Position numbers and translations under genes: made by a program
Notes under the pieces: model-generated
What the model was told of the DNA's origin: nothing
Databases searched by the model: none
Seen by the model: the letters and a program-made list of their open reading frames with translations, nothing else
Shown: positions 44,401 through 52,889 of the stretch, in pieces
Layout: every line of letters starts with the position of its first letter
Numbering within the stretch: position 1 is the stretch's first letter
Origin: Candidatus Peregrinibacteria bacterium
Lineage (GTDB): Bacteria; Patescibacteriota; Gracilibacteria; UBA1369
Assembly: GCA_003153355.1 (NCBI GenBank)
Contig: PLYH01000002.1
Span: forward strand, 109,348 to 173,347
Reading direction: 5' to 3'
DNA: 64,000 nucleotides

Positions 44401-44874
44401 TTAAGAATTTTGAGTCCCGGGCTGCTGGGTCTGTTGCGTTGATCCTGCTCCCGGACCTCCGAACATCTCACCTGCCGGACGGATCTGGATCATTTGTGCG
44501 CTCACGCTGCCGTCGCTGTTGGTTGTTCCGGTCGCGACCACATTGGTTCCGTTCGTAAGATCAACCGAAGTGCCGTTGGTGGATTTAAGAATCTGCGTTG
44601 ACGGAGAAAAGAAAATAAACTGGGAACCTCCGCTGCGTAACTGGATGGTAATGCTCTTGTCGTCTTTCGCGATGACCGTCCCGTTGATCAGGTTGCCGCG
44701 ACCAGCTGCTCCGCCTGTCCCTCCAAAACGGCGACCGCCCTGCTGTGATCCCGCTGAACCTCCGGGAACGTTCGTCTGAATAGTTGCCCCCTGGGCATAT
44801 TTCATCCCCCCGTAAAAAGCCCCCGCGCCTACCACGAGCGCAACAATAATGGTAACGACGATATGATTTTTCAT
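44401..44874 (-). CDS. Exported DUF5666-like protein
   Basis: A signal-anchor (HIVVTIIVALVVGAGAFYGG) is followed by a Gly/Gln-rich stretch and a beta-rich domain of about 65 residues (GTVIAKDDKSITIQLRSGGS, TNGTNVVATGTTNSDGSVSA) with the repeated xGTV-type strands of DUF5666. Function unknown; it is likely outside the membrane. It is the last gene of the efflux operon, 32 bases after the permease gene. A second DUF5666-like gene lies near the operon front. Confidence 0.8.
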   Translation of the reverse strand: MKNHIVVTIIVALVVGAGAFYGGMKYAQGATIQTNVPGGSAGSQQGGRRFGGTGGAAGRGNLINGTVIAKDDKSITIQLRSGGSQFIFFSPSTQILKSTNGTSVDLTNGTNVVATGTTNSDGSVSAQMIQIRPAGEMFGGPGAGSTQQTQQPGTQNS

Positions 44875-44906
44875 AGTGAAAAATTATGAAATAAATAATA
44901 AGTAAA

Positions 44907-46124
44907 TTATTCGTAGCGCAAAGCTTCGATCGGATTCATTTTTGCTGCGCGCTGCGCGGGATAGTAGCCGAAAACAATGCCGATGCCGGACGAAACTCCA
45001 AAAGCCAGGCCCACGGAAAACCACGAAACGCTCGCGGGCGTGCCGATGACTTTGCTCACGACAAAAGCAATGAGCCAGCCAAGTAAAATTCCGATTGCTC
45101 CGCCAAAAAAAGTTAAGAGGACCGATTCGGCAAGAAACTGAATGCCGATATCGCTTTCGGTTGCCCCGATCGCTTTTCTTAAACCGATTTCGCGCGTTCG
45201 TTCAGTTACGATCGTCAGCATCATGTTCATAATGCCGATGCCTCCCACCAGTAAAGAAATACTTGCGATCGCGGCCAGAAGAACCGTAAAAGTTCCTGTG
45301 ATCGAACTCGCCGTGGCGATAATATCGGCCTGATTCAAGGTCGTGAAATCAGCAGACGCAGGATCGGAAATTTTATGCCGCGACAGCAGCAGATTGGTCG
45401 TCGCCGTCTGAACATCGGCAAGCGATAACTGATCCTGTGCGGAAATATCGATTTCACTGAGGTAATTATTGCCGCTTAAAAAATGAAGCGCTGTCGTGAG
45501 CGGAACATAAATAACGTCGTCGGCATTGTTGAATCCGCTTCCGCCTTTTGAAAGCGTCACACCGATGACTCTGAAAATAATTTTATTGATGCGGATCTCT
45601 TTGCCCACGGCATCTGTTCCAGCTCCGAAAAGATCATCTCTTGTCGTCGGTCCGATCACCGCGACTTTGGATTGGGACAGAACCTGCTGGTCCGTAAAAA
45701 AGGAACCGGTATCCACCTGAATGTTGCGCACCGTCGGATAGGCCGGCGTTGTGCCGATAACAGAAGTGTTTGTGTTCGTACCCGGCGCCGTCACCTGGTA
45801 ACGCCGCGAAACCACTCCCGCCACAGCCTGAATGTTCTCAACAGTTTTCCCGATGGCATCCGCGTCGTCCTGGGTCAGACTTTGCGCCGTGCCGCGGCCG
45901 GTGCTCACAACACTGCCCCGCTGCGCGCCCGGCATCACCAAAATCAAATTTGAACCGATGGACTGGATGCTCGACTGAATCGAAGCCTGTGCTCCCTGGC
46001 CGATGGCGACCATCGCGATCACCGAAGCGATGCCGATGACGATACCTAAAACCGTCAGGCCCGAACGGGCCTTGTTTACGGTAACGGCAGAATAGGTCTC
46101 AAAAATAAGATCAGACAGAATCAT
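44907..46124 (-). CDS. MacB-type ABC transporter permease
   Basis: The 405-residue protein has an N-terminal membrane helix (SGLTVLGIVIGIASVIAMVA), a large periplasmic-type domain (MacB_PCD, about residues 45-245, with GSNLILVMPGAQRG), and a C-terminal FtsX unit of three helices (LAAIASISLLVGGIGIMNMM; RTREIGLRKAIGATESDI). Such permeases work by mechanotransmission with a HlyD-type adaptor to move peptides, lipids or drugs outward. Its start overlaps the ATPase gene by 14 bases. Confidence 0.95.
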   Translation of the reverse strand: MILSDLIFETYSAVTVNKARSGLTVLGIVIGIASVIAMVAIGQGAQASIQSSIQSIGSNLILVMPGAQRGSVVSTGRGTAQSLTQDDADAIGKTVENIQAVAGVVSRRYQVTAPGTNTNTSVIGTTPAYPTVRNIQVDTGSFFTDQQVLSQSKVAVIGPTTRDDLFGAGTDAVGKEIRINKIIFRVIGVTLSKGGSGFNNADDVIYVPLTTALHFLSGNNYLSEIDISAQDQLSLADVQTATTNLLLSRHKISDPASADFTTLNQADIIATASSITGTFTVLLAAIASISLLVGGIGIMNMMLTIVTERTREIGLRKAIGATESDIGIQFLAESVLLTFFGGAIGILLGWLIAFVVSKVIGTPASVSWFSVGLAFGVSSGIGIVFGYYPAQRAAKMNPIEALRYE

Positions 46125-46839
46125 TTTTTTCTTGGTGATGATGAATAATTCTTTGCTTGTGGCTTTTATCGTCGCTCACAATAAGTCCGTCGCGGATATG
46201 AATGATGCGCTGTGCATGTTCGGCCACGTCGCGTTCATGCGTGATCAGGACGATCGTATGACCGAGCTCTTTATTTAATTGCTGAAAAGTTCCCATCACG
46301 AATTCTCCGGTTTTGGTATCAAGATTTCCCGTCGGTTCGTCGGCAAGAATCAGCGAGGGATTGTTCACGAGCGCGCGTGCAATGGCCACGCGCTGCATCT
46401 GACCTCCTGAAATCTGGTTGGAACGATAGTCCCAGCGGTCCTCTGGGAGGTTTGCTGAAGTAAGGGCTTTTTTTACCATCTCATCGCGCAGATGAACCGG
46501 AGTTTCCGCATAAATCAAAGGAAGCAAGACGTTCCTGTACACGGTGGACCTTGGCAAAAGATTGAACGCCTGGAACACGAATCCGATTTTATCTCTTCTG
46601 ACGGCCGATAATTCATTTTGAGAAAATTCCGAAATATTTTTCCCGTCAAAATTATATTCTCCGCTCGTCGCCGTATCGAGCGCCCCCAAAATATGCATGA
46701 GCGTGGATTTTCCGGAACCGGACGGCCCCATGATCGCAACAAATTCACCGTCTTTGATGGTAAAGGAAACGCCTCTTAACACGGGAGTTTCCAGATCGCC
46801 GGTGATGTAGGTTTTCGTAATGTTTTTAATCTCAATCAT
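46111..46839 (-). CDS. MacB/LolD-type ABC transporter ATPase
   Basis: The 242-residue ATPase has Walker A ([11 protein letters not shown]), Q-loop ([10 protein letters not shown]), signature ([15 protein letters not shown]), Walker B ([12 protein letters not shown]) and H-loop ([10 protein letters not shown]). It belongs to the LolD/MacB/FtsE-like group that powers mechanotransmission permeases. It lies between the adaptor (23 bases upstream) and the permease gene (overlapping). Confidence 0.96.
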   Translation of the reverse strand: MIEIKNITKTYITGDLETPVLRGVSFTIKDGEFVAIMGPSGSGKSTLMHILGALDTATSGEYNFDGKNISEFSQNELSAVRRDKIGFVFQAFNLLPRSTVYRNVLLPLIYAETPVHLRDEMVKKALTSANLPEDRWDYRSNQISGGQMQRVAIARALVNNPSLILADEPTGNLDTKTGEFVMGTFQQLNKELGHTIVLITHERDVAEHAQRIIHIRDGLIVSDDKSHKQRIIHHHQEKNDSV

Positions 46840-46862
46840 CGTTTCAGATTATGAACAATTCA

Positions 46863-48950
46863 TCAGCCTCCGGCTCTTCCTCCTCCGCCAAACCCGCCGC
46901 CTCCCAACCCCGGAATTCTTATTGCTCCGCCTCCGGCTCCTCCGCCCGCACCGGCTGTTGTTGTAGCTGCCGCAGCCGCTGCTGAAGCAGAGAATGTTTG
47001 CGTCACGACAAACTGACCTTCCTGAAGTCCGCCGGTGATTTCGGTATTCGTATCATTTGAAGTGCTGGTCTGCACGGACACTCTTTGCGGTGGTGCAAGA
47101 GAAACAACGGTGCCGGTCGTACTGTCTGTAGCAGAAGGGGTCACGAGCGAACTGTCAAAAGTCTGAACATACGAAGAACCTCCTCCTTGTGTTTTTACCG
47201 CACCGTTCGGAACGAGCAGAACATCCTGATCCACCTGCGTTATAATGGCCGCAGTCACGCTCATGCCCGGTTTGATCCTCGCATCCTGTGTATCAAAAGC
47301 GACCCGGGTGTTATACGTGACAACCCCCTGGGTCGACGTGCCGATCGTATCGATCTGCACGACCTTTCCGGTGATGCTCACATCCGGCACGGCATCAAAA
47401 GTCAGCGTGGCTTTATCATCAAGCACCACTTTGGCCGCATCGACTTCATTCAAAGAAACCTGCGCCAGCAGACCGCTGGAAATAAGCGTCGCAACATTCG
47501 TGCTCGAAGAAGAGTTCTGGCCGTTCAGGGCCGAACCACCGTTCACCGCCGTAACTTTGGCGACAATGCCGTCAAAAGGAGCGGTCACCGAATATTTCGC
47601 TAAATTCGCCTGGGCGTCGGTCAGAGCATTTTGTTTTTGCTGGACGGTCAGTTTTTGATTTTGAACATCAAGAGCATCGGCGCCCTGTTTTAATTTCTGT
47701 AAAGCCGCCAGTGCCTTTGCGACATTATCCTGCGCGTTGGAAACATCTTCGGCTTTCGGCCCCTGAAGAAGCTGCGCCAGATACTGCTGTTTTTCTTTGA
47801 GCGTTTCCTGTGCCGAAGATATGGCATCCAGGGATTTTTGCGTGTTGATCGGATCGTTTTCAGTCAGTGTCGTAAGATTGTCTTTTTCCGTTTGAAGATC
47901 GTTGAGATCTTTATTCACGGTCGTGATGTCGCTTTCGATTTTTGGTTTGAGCACATCGATCAACGAAGATAAATAAAGGGTGGAATAATCCACTCTGCTG
48001 GAAATTGCGTCAAAAATATCGCGCGCGTTTTCTAGTTCAATCGAAAGAGTTTTTTCCATCAATTGAGTATCATCGATGAGTTTAATGAGTGTGTCCGTGT
48101 TCGCGTCGCGGGACGTTGCCTTATATTCGGCAAAAGTTGAGTAGTACGTGTTGATGGTGTTGTCGTAAGCGTTCGCAAAATTGTCCACATACGGAGAGTT
48201 TTGACCAAGGACTGTCCGGTACGCGGAAAGATTGTCTGTTGAGTTATTCGTTGTTTTTACGGCTTCAAGATCAGTGATGGCCTGCGGAGCGTCAACGAAA
48301 GCGTTCGAAGCAGTGTTGTAGGCGGTATCAAGACTGTTTTGTAGTGTCTGGCTGTCGTTTGTCGTCTGCTGAGTGCTGCTGGTTTGAGCCTGTTGCAGAT
48401 TTCTTTGCGCCGTATCAACGTCGTTTTGCGCCTGAGTTAAAGTGTAGGCATCGGGCGGATCGGTCAGAAGTTTAAGAGCTCTTTGCGCCGACGCATAATC
48501 GTTTTGCGCTTGTACCAGGGAAAGATTGTCGGGAGGTTCGGTAAGTTTTTTCAAAGCCACCTGGGCCGATGCTAAATTTAACTTGGCATCTCTCACGGCT
48601 TTATCCGCGTCGGTCGCATCAAGTTTCGCGATGACCTGGCCGGATTTCACCTGATCGCCCTCTTTCACCAAAACTGCAGTGATGGTTCCTGAAACTTTCG
48701 GATTGATATCAACCTGGCTCGACGCTAAAACCTGTCCGCTTCCGGACACCGTAACGATCAATGTCCCTTTTTGCGCCTGCGTAACACCGTAACGGACGGG
48801 AGTCGCGCTGGCGGTCAGTGCGCTGTAGCCGAAATAAACTCCTCCAAGCACGCCGCCCGCAATTAAAATGGAGAAAAATTTGTGATCTTGAATAAAATTC
48901 AAAACCTTATGTTTCAAACCGGAGTGTTCAGCCTTAACATGATCTGCCAT
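46863..48950 (-). CDS. HlyD/RND-type adaptor with long coiled coil
   Basis: The 695-residue protein has one membrane helix (FFSILIAGGVLGGVYFGY, about residues 25-42), a lipoyl half (GSGQVLASSQVDINPKVSG; GDQVKSGQVIAKLD) and a long coiled-coil hairpin. Its first part contains a tandem repeat of about 32 residues, each with an LTxPPD plus QAQND core. A second lipoyl half (VTAPFDGIVAKVTAVNGGS), beta-barrel and membrane-proximal domains follow, then a Gly-rich tail (about 670-695). It links the MacB-type permease to the outside. The hairpin is much longer than in typical MacA (about 370 residues in total). Confidence 0.93.
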   Translation of the reverse strand: MADHVKAEHSGLKHKVLNFIQDHKFFSILIAGGVLGGVYFGYSALTASATPVRYGVTQAQKGTLIVTVSGSGQVLASSQVDINPKVSGTITAVLVKEGDQVKSGQVIAKLDATDADKAVRDAKLNLASAQVALKKLTEPPDNLSLVQAQNDYASAQRALKLLTDPPDAYTLTQAQNDVDTAQRNLQQAQTSSTQQTTNDSQTLQNSLDTAYNTASNAFVDAPQAITDLEAVKTTNNSTDNLSAYRTVLGQNSPYVDNFANAYDNTINTYYSTFAEYKATSRDANTDTLIKLIDDTQLMEKTLSIELENARDIFDAISSRVDYSTLYLSSLIDVLKPKIESDITTVNKDLNDLQTEKDNLTTLTENDPINTQKSLDAISSAQETLKEKQQYLAQLLQGPKAEDVSNAQDNVAKALAALQKLKQGADALDVQNQKLTVQQKQNALTDAQANLAKYSVTAPFDGIVAKVTAVNGGSALNGQNSSSSTNVATLISSGLLAQVSLNEVDAAKVVLDDKATLTFDAVPDVSITGKVVQIDTIGTSTQGVVTYNTRVAFDTQDARIKPGMSVTAAIITQVDQDVLLVPNGAVKTQGGGSSYVQTFDSSLVTPSATDSTTGTVVSLAPPQRVSVQTSTSNDTNTEITGGLQEGQFVVTQTFSASAAAAAATTTAGAGGGAGGGAIRIPGLGGGGFGGGGRAGG

Positions 48951-48977
48951 AAAAACAGGAAATGAGGAAATCGGAAA

Positions 48978-49481
48978 TTAATGAACGTACGAAAGAAAAT
49001 GAGGAGGCAGCACCCTTACGAGTTTTGCCTGGATTTGGCCTGAATCATTCGGGGATCCAAAAATAACCACATGATCCCCCGTCTGCAGATCCGAAATTTT
49101 AATCATGTCGGGTCCGCGCTCGATGAGCGTATCACTCTGGATCAAAACATTTTTTTCAGCTTCATTGTCGCCTTTGACCACAATGGTAGTCTGGTCGATT
49201 TTGATGATTTCCCCGACGGCTCCATGATCGTTCATGTCGCCCGGTTCAATCTCCTGGGTTTGAGTCTGGTCCTCTGTTCCGTCAAACGGGAAAGGCATCG
49301 CGTGCTGTCCCGGGAAAAAATTCTGCGGATAATTTTTTGACCACATCATCGAAAATTTGGCTTTTTGCGCTCCGACGTAAACGCCGGCTTCGAAGGTGAA
49401 GAGAAGAATGGCCGCAATGCAAAGCCCGAAAAGGATACCCTTGAAAGTTTTAGATTGGAGAAAGGAGGGTTTTGGATCCAT
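48978..49481 (-). CDS. Membrane-anchored DUF5666-like protein
   Basis: From the ATG at 49481 the product is 167 residues: a membrane helix (GILFGLCIAAILLFTFEAGV), an acidic/Met-rich linker, then a beta domain (VGEIIKIDQTTIVVKGDN; IKISDLQTGDHVVIFGSPN) like DUF5666. A longer start at 49520 overlaps the upstream gene. It sits 4 bases after a possible anti-sigma gene and before the adaptor, so it may bind or sense envelope ligands for the ECF sigma. Confidence 0.78.
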   Translation of the reverse strand: MDPKPSFLQSKTFKGILFGLCIAAILLFTFEAGVYVGAQKAKFSMMWSKNYPQNFFPGQHAMPFPFDGTEDQTQTQEIEPGDMNDHGAVGEIIKIDQTTIVVKGDNEAEKNVLIQSDTLIERGPDMIKISDLQTGDHVVIFGSPNDSGQIQAKLVRVLPPHFLSYVH

Positions 49482-49485
49482 AAAA

Positions 49486-49896
49486 TTAATAATGACGGTA
49501 AAAAAGTATTTTGAAATCACGGCTGATGAACCTGAGCGAAGTAAGCAGAAATGCCATCACTGCCAGAAAAATCGCGATGCCGAAAATCGGAAGAGATTCA
49601 AGCAGCGAAAACAGAAAATCCTGCCACGAAGATGCAACCTGCGAAAAATTCGAAAACATCAGGGAAATGAATTGATAAGTTCCGGACTGGGTCATCGAAG
49701 CATGAACATCCGCGACAACGGGAACCACCGATCCCAGCGTCACCAGAAACACCACTCCGGAAAAAACGAAACTCCACAGCGCCCGTCTCCGTTGTTTTGC
49801 GGCGATCTTGACCATGATTTTCCCGAAAAGGTCATGGGGAACCTCCTGGGTCTTCAGTCTTGAAAAATTTTCGGTGATGGATTTGGTCATGGTCAT
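49486..49896 (-). CDS. Two-helix membrane protein, possible anti-sigma factor
   Basis: The 136-residue protein has about 40 mostly polar N-terminal residues (SITENFSRLKTQEVPHDLFG), two membrane helices (ALWSFVFSGVVFLVTLGSVV; LPIFGIAIFLAVMAFLL) with an outer loop of about 45 residues, and a basic end. It follows the ECF sigma gene (73 bases later), the place where an anti-sigma is expected. No zinc-binding motif is seen, so the call rests on context. Confidence 0.65.
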   Translation of the reverse strand: MTMTKSITENFSRLKTQEVPHDLFGKIMVKIAAKQRRRALWSFVFSGVVFLVTLGSVVPVVADVHASMTQSGTYQFISLMFSNFSQVASSWQDFLFSLLESLPIFGIAIFLAVMAFLLTSLRFISRDFKILFYRHY

Positions 49897-49969
49897 AAGT
49901 GATTTGCAACATTATATACGTATCGGACTGCGGTTTAGGTGCATATGTCTGGCACAGCGGGGTATGGCG

Positions 49970-50521
49970 CTAAGGCGGATCGGGCTTTTTAAAGATTTTT
50001 TTGAGCATCACCAAAGCTCTGCGGTGTCTGCTTTTTACGGTATTTGCCGATGTTTTGAAAATTTCCGCGATCTCCCGGAAATTAAATCCGTTTTGATAGT
50101 ACAAAATCAGAACCTCACGGTACGGAATTGCCAGTTTGGACAGGGCCGCATCCATGGTTTTGCTCGAATCCGAAAGCTGCAGAATTTTATCAGGCAACGG
50201 TTCGGAATCCGGAATGTCGAACAGCTCACCCTCCTTTTCCAGAAAAGAAAAAGGAATATCTTTTTTCTTCCTCAGAAAATCATAAACCGAATTCTTGGCG
50301 ATGGTGTAAATCCACACCTTGAAACTTTTTGAAGGGTCGTACCGTTTCAGATGCGTCCACACTTTAATGAAAACGTCCTGAGTGATGTCTTCCGCATGGT
50401 GCTTGTCGCGCACCGACGAAAAAACGAAATTATAAATCGGCGAAAGGTAACGCTTCACCAGCGTTTGAAAGGCCTCGTCGTTGCCTTCAAGATATTTTTG
50501 AATCAGCTCTTTGTCTTCCAT
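49970..50521 (-). CDS. ECF-type RNA polymerase sigma factor heading an efflux operon
   Basis: The 183-residue protein has region 2 (AFQTLVKRYLSPIYNFVF, HAEDITQDVFIKVWTHL, FKVWIYTIAKNSVYDFLRK) and region 4 (LPYREVLILYYQNGFNFREI-type helix and TSANTVKSRHRRALVMLKK). It is the first gene of a same-strand set: sigma, possible anti-sigma, DUF5666-like, adaptor, ATPase, permease, DUF5666-like (50521 to 44401). A GGAAC element lies about 80 bases before the start with CGTT 14 bases later, a possible ECF-type autoregulated promoter, but the spacing is short of the usual 16-17. Confidence 0.93.
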   Translation of the reverse strand: MEDKELIQKYLEGNDEAFQTLVKRYLSPIYNFVFSSVRDKHHAEDITQDVFIKVWTHLKRYDPSKSFKVWIYTIAKNSVYDFLRKKKDIPFSFLEKEGELFDIPDSEPLPDKILQLSDSSKTMDAALSKLAIPYREVLILYYQNGFNFREIAEIFKTSANTVKSRHRRALVMLKKIFKKPDPP

Positions 50522-50617
50522 GGGAAATTTTTATTGAACCCCTTGATTCCAAAATCGCCTGCAAATTCTGCACGCAAAACGAAAGAAAAACAAATGTTCC
50601 GGGAAATTTTTTATAAT

Positions 50618-51676
50618 TTAGTGAGAATTGGCCGCCGCCTTCGCGGTTTTATTCAGCTCGCCTAAAATAATCTTTACGGATTCAAAAACGCCCGCATCCG
50701 TATACGTCAGGCCGAATTTTTGGCACAGCTCATGAATGTAAGGCGTGATAAGTTTGAGTTTATTTCGCGGGCAGTTCGGAAAAAGATGATGTTCAATCTG
50801 ATAATGAAGTCCGAAATAAATAATGTCGGTCGCCAGGCTTGAGCGTACGTTCCTCGACGTCATGATCTGCTGTTCCAGAAATGAAACCTGCGCGTCATGC
50901 GCGAGTTCAGGCATACCTTTATGGTTCGGAGCAAAAATATTTGCCAGATAAAATCCCACGCCCACCGGCACGCAAATGATCAGGAAAATCGCTTTCACCG
51001 CCGGAAAAAGCAAAAACGGCAGAACATACCATACGAAAAGGAAAACCAGAAAAACCGCAATTTCAGGAATGAGCCCGGGCCGGAATCCCTTTTTGAATTC
51101 GTTGATGAAATATTTGATGTTCCCTTTAAACTGCATCGTGTAGGCCAGGAGACAGCTCATGGGCAGATGAAGCCAAGCCTGGTAACGCTGCACCATGGAC
51201 TGGATTCCTTTTTTGGAATTATACCTTTTATGAGTAAAAGCAAAGAGCGGCAGTTCGATGTCCGGATCTTTTCCTTCCTGATTCGGATGGGCGTGATGGA
51301 AATTATGTTTGGTCGTCCAGGCCCGGTAATTTAAAAACAACACGCTCGCGCAGATGCTCCCCACGATGTCGTTCATGGTTTTGGTTTTGAAAATTGCGCG
51401 GTGTCCCGCGTCATGCATGAACCCGCCGATCTGTCCGACGAAAAAAGCAAAAGCCAGCCCGAAAACCGCCAGTAAAAAATAGTTTTTCGAGATAGAAATA
51501 AGATAACCGGTCGCAAGAATTCCGGCTAAAATAACGGCTCCGGCAAAAGCGTAATAGCCGTACGCTCTGTCCAGGATTTTCTTTTCGGTGACGACATTCC
51601 TTAATTTCCGGTACTCCTCCGCGCCCTGCGTAAGCGATAATTTTGTTTGATAATCAGCCTGAACGATTTCCGCCAT
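50618..51676 (-). CDS. Membrane fatty acid desaturase
   Basis: The 352-residue protein has the three histidine boxes of the acyl desaturase family: HDAGH (about residue 85), KHNFHHAHPN (about 120) and HYQIEHHLFP (about 290, with the Q in place of H as in front-end desaturases). Four or more membrane helices lie between. It would insert a double bond into acyl chains with O2, needing a reductant. No cytochrome b5 domain is fused. Oxygen dependence is unusual for a mostly anaerobic lineage. It has a clear promoter and lies next to the cold-shock gene. Confidence 0.93.
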   Translation of the reverse strand: MAEIVQADYQTKLSLTQGAEEYRKLRNVVTEKKILDRAYGYYAFAGAVILAGILATGYLISISKNYFLLAVFGLAFAFFVGQIGGFMHDAGHRAIFKTKTMNDIVGSICASVLFLNYRAWTTKHNFHHAHPNQEGKDPDIELPLFAFTHKRYNSKKGIQSMVQRYQAWLHLPMSCLLAYTMQFKGNIKYFINEFKKGFRPGLIPEIAVFLVFLFVWYVLPFLLFPAVKAIFLIICVPVGVGFYLANIFAPNHKGMPELAHDAQVSFLEQQIMTSRNVRSSLATDIIYFGLHYQIEHHLFPNCPRNKLKLITPYIHELCQKFGLTYTDAGVFESVKIILGELNKTAKAAANSH

Positions 51677-51711
51677 AATTGAAAAATAAAAAGGAAGAAG
51701 ATTTCTTTGAA

Positions 51712-51740
51712 ATTCTACTCGCGCCGTCTCATTATTTCAA
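51712..51740 (-). promoter_or_regulatory. Desaturase promoter
   Basis: -35 TTGAAA (51740-51735), 17-base spacer, -10 TAGAAT (51717-51712); predicted start near 51705. Confidence 0.8.
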
Positions 51741-51746
51741 CAGACA

Positions 51747-51781
51747 CAAAAAAACCGGTGACCTTTCGATCGCCGGTTCTT
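51747..51781 (-). terminator. Terminator after the cold-shock gene
   Basis: On the minus strand GAACCGGCGATC pairs with GGTCACCGGTT (one mismatch, one G-U), followed by a run of seven T. It ends the csp transcript just upstream of the desaturase promoter. Confidence 0.85.
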
Positions 51782-51806
51782 AAGAATTCTCTAGATAATC
51801 GAACGA

Positions 51807-52004
51807 CTATGCAGGAGTAACATTGGTCGCTTTAGGACCTTTTGGTGATTCACCCATTTCAAAGGTGACCATGTCGCCTTCGTGCAGGTTAGCGAATCCG
51901 CCGCCTGTAACATCGTTGGCATGGAAGAAAACATCCTTGCCTCCGTTGTCCGGAGTGATAAAACCGTAGCCCTTTTCATTGAGCTTTTTGATTGAACCTT
52001 TCAT
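51807..52004 (-). CDS. Cold-shock domain protein (CspA family)
   Basis: At 65 residues it matches Csp[21 protein letters not shown] with RNP1-like KGYGFI, then VFFHAND as RNP2, and [17 protein letters not shown]. It binds single-stranded RNA/DNA and melts RNA structure. The 5' leader is about 85 bases and contains an 8-bp hairpin (52025-52057), as in temperature-regulated csp mRNAs. It has its own promoter and terminator. Confidence 0.96.
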   Translation of the reverse strand: MKGSIKKLNEKGYGFITPDNGGKDVFFHANDVTGGGFANLHEGDMVTFEMGESPKGPKATNVTPA

Positions 52005-52024
52005 AAAAGAAAAGGTTAAGAAAT

Positions 52025-52057
52025 AAATTCCTCTAAGCTTCGCTTCGGTAGGAATTT
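52025..52057 (-). promoter_or_regulatory. Hairpin in the csp 5' leader
   Basis: AAATTCCT (52025-52032) and AGGAATTT (52050-52057) pair around 17 bases that can form a small inner stem (AAGC/GCTT). It sits about 21 bases upstream of the ATG and could be a temperature-responsive leader element. Confidence 0.5.
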
Positions 52058-52096
52058 AATTACTAAACCTACAAAACTCTACCTATTGGTAATGTC

Positions 52097-52124
52097 AATA
52101 TACATCATTAAGGAATAATAGCAA
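52097..52124 (-). promoter_or_regulatory. csp promoter
   Basis: -35 TTGCTA (52124-52119), 16-base spacer, -10 TATATT (52102-52097); predicted start near 52090. Confidence 0.6.
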
Positions 52125-52139
52125 GCTTCCAATCCTAAA

Positions 52140-52808
52140 TTAAAACTCATCCGGCCGTAGAATCTCTTGCAGCAGCCGTCTTCCCTTCGTCATTCTTTCT
52201 GAAATTGTTCCCATGGGAACGCCGGTCTCATCGGATATTTCACGCAATTTCATGTCGCGGAAATAGAAAGCATCAATCGCTTCGCGCTGGGAAACGGGTA
52301 ATGTTTCCACCGCCTGCTGCACTCTCATCCGGACCTGCTTTCTTTCCAAAAGAAATTCAGGGTCTTTATTAAATCCGGTCTCTTCCAAAGATCTGTCGCG
52401 TTTAAAACTGACCTTTTCTTTTTGGGCAAACCCTTCAACATCCTCTTCGGGGTCGGCCTTTTCCGAAAGCCTTACGATGTCCGCAGCGTCAAATATAATC
52501 ATTCTGCCGTTAAACTGTTTTCTGTTTCTGAGTTTTAAAAGAGCGGCATTGATGACGATGCGCATCATCCATGCTCCAAGTTCTCCTTCACTGTTGAAGT
52601 CATCGATATTTTTTACCGCGGACAAATAGGCTTCCTGCAGGCAATCTTCAACTTCCTGAATATTGTGCAGCATTCGGTAAAGTTTTATCCGGTAGATATG
52701 ATTGGCGGTCCGGAAAAGATTTGAAATCTCTTTTCGAAGGTCGCCGTCATCGGTTTTTTCGCTGAGCTGCATCATCAAATTTATAAAGGAGGCCATCATA
52801 ATCTGCAT
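52140..52808 (-). CDS. ECF-type RNA polymerase sigma factor
   Basis: The 222-residue protein has region 2 (NHIYRIKLYRMLHNIQEVED, CLQEAYLSAVKNIDDF, LGAWMMRIVINAALLKLRN), an acidic insert of about 45 residues between the domains, and region 4 (LPVSQREAIDAFYFRDMKL and TGVPMGTISERMTKGRRLL). It is longer than most ECFs because of that insert. No anti-sigma gene follows; the next gene downstream is csp. The start lies next to an inverted repeat shared with the divergent M20 promoter. Confidence 0.9.
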   Translation of the reverse strand: MQIMMASFINLMMQLSEKTDDGDLRKEISNLFRTANHIYRIKLYRMLHNIQEVEDCLQEAYLSAVKNIDDFNSEGELGAWMMRIVINAALLKLRNRKQFNGRMIIFDAADIVRLSEKADPEEDVEGFAQKEKVSFKRDRSLEETGFNKDPEFLLERKQVRMRVQQAVETLPVSQREAIDAFYFRDMKLREISDETGVPMGTISERMTKGRRLLQEILRPDEF

Positions 52809-52815
52809 AAAAATA

Positions 52816-52840
52816 TTGTCAACTCCGCTGAATTTGACAA
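52816..52840. promoter_or_regulatory. Inverted repeat between the ECF sigma and M20 genes
   Basis: TTGTCAA and TTGACAA flank 11 bases. The right half overlaps the -35 of the M20 promoter, while the left half is 8 bases from the sigma start codon. It could be an operator for both genes. Confidence 0.4.
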
Positions 52841-52862
52841 CCCCAAGCCAAAATGTTAACTT
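52834..52862 (+). promoter_or_regulatory. M20 gene promoter
   Basis: Perfect -35 TTGACA (52834-52839), 17-base spacer, weak -10 TAACTT (52857-52862) with TGT before it (extended -10). Predicted start near 52869. Confidence 0.55.
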
Positions 52863-52889
52863 TGGCCGCCTTTGTTGTAAGGTAAAAAT

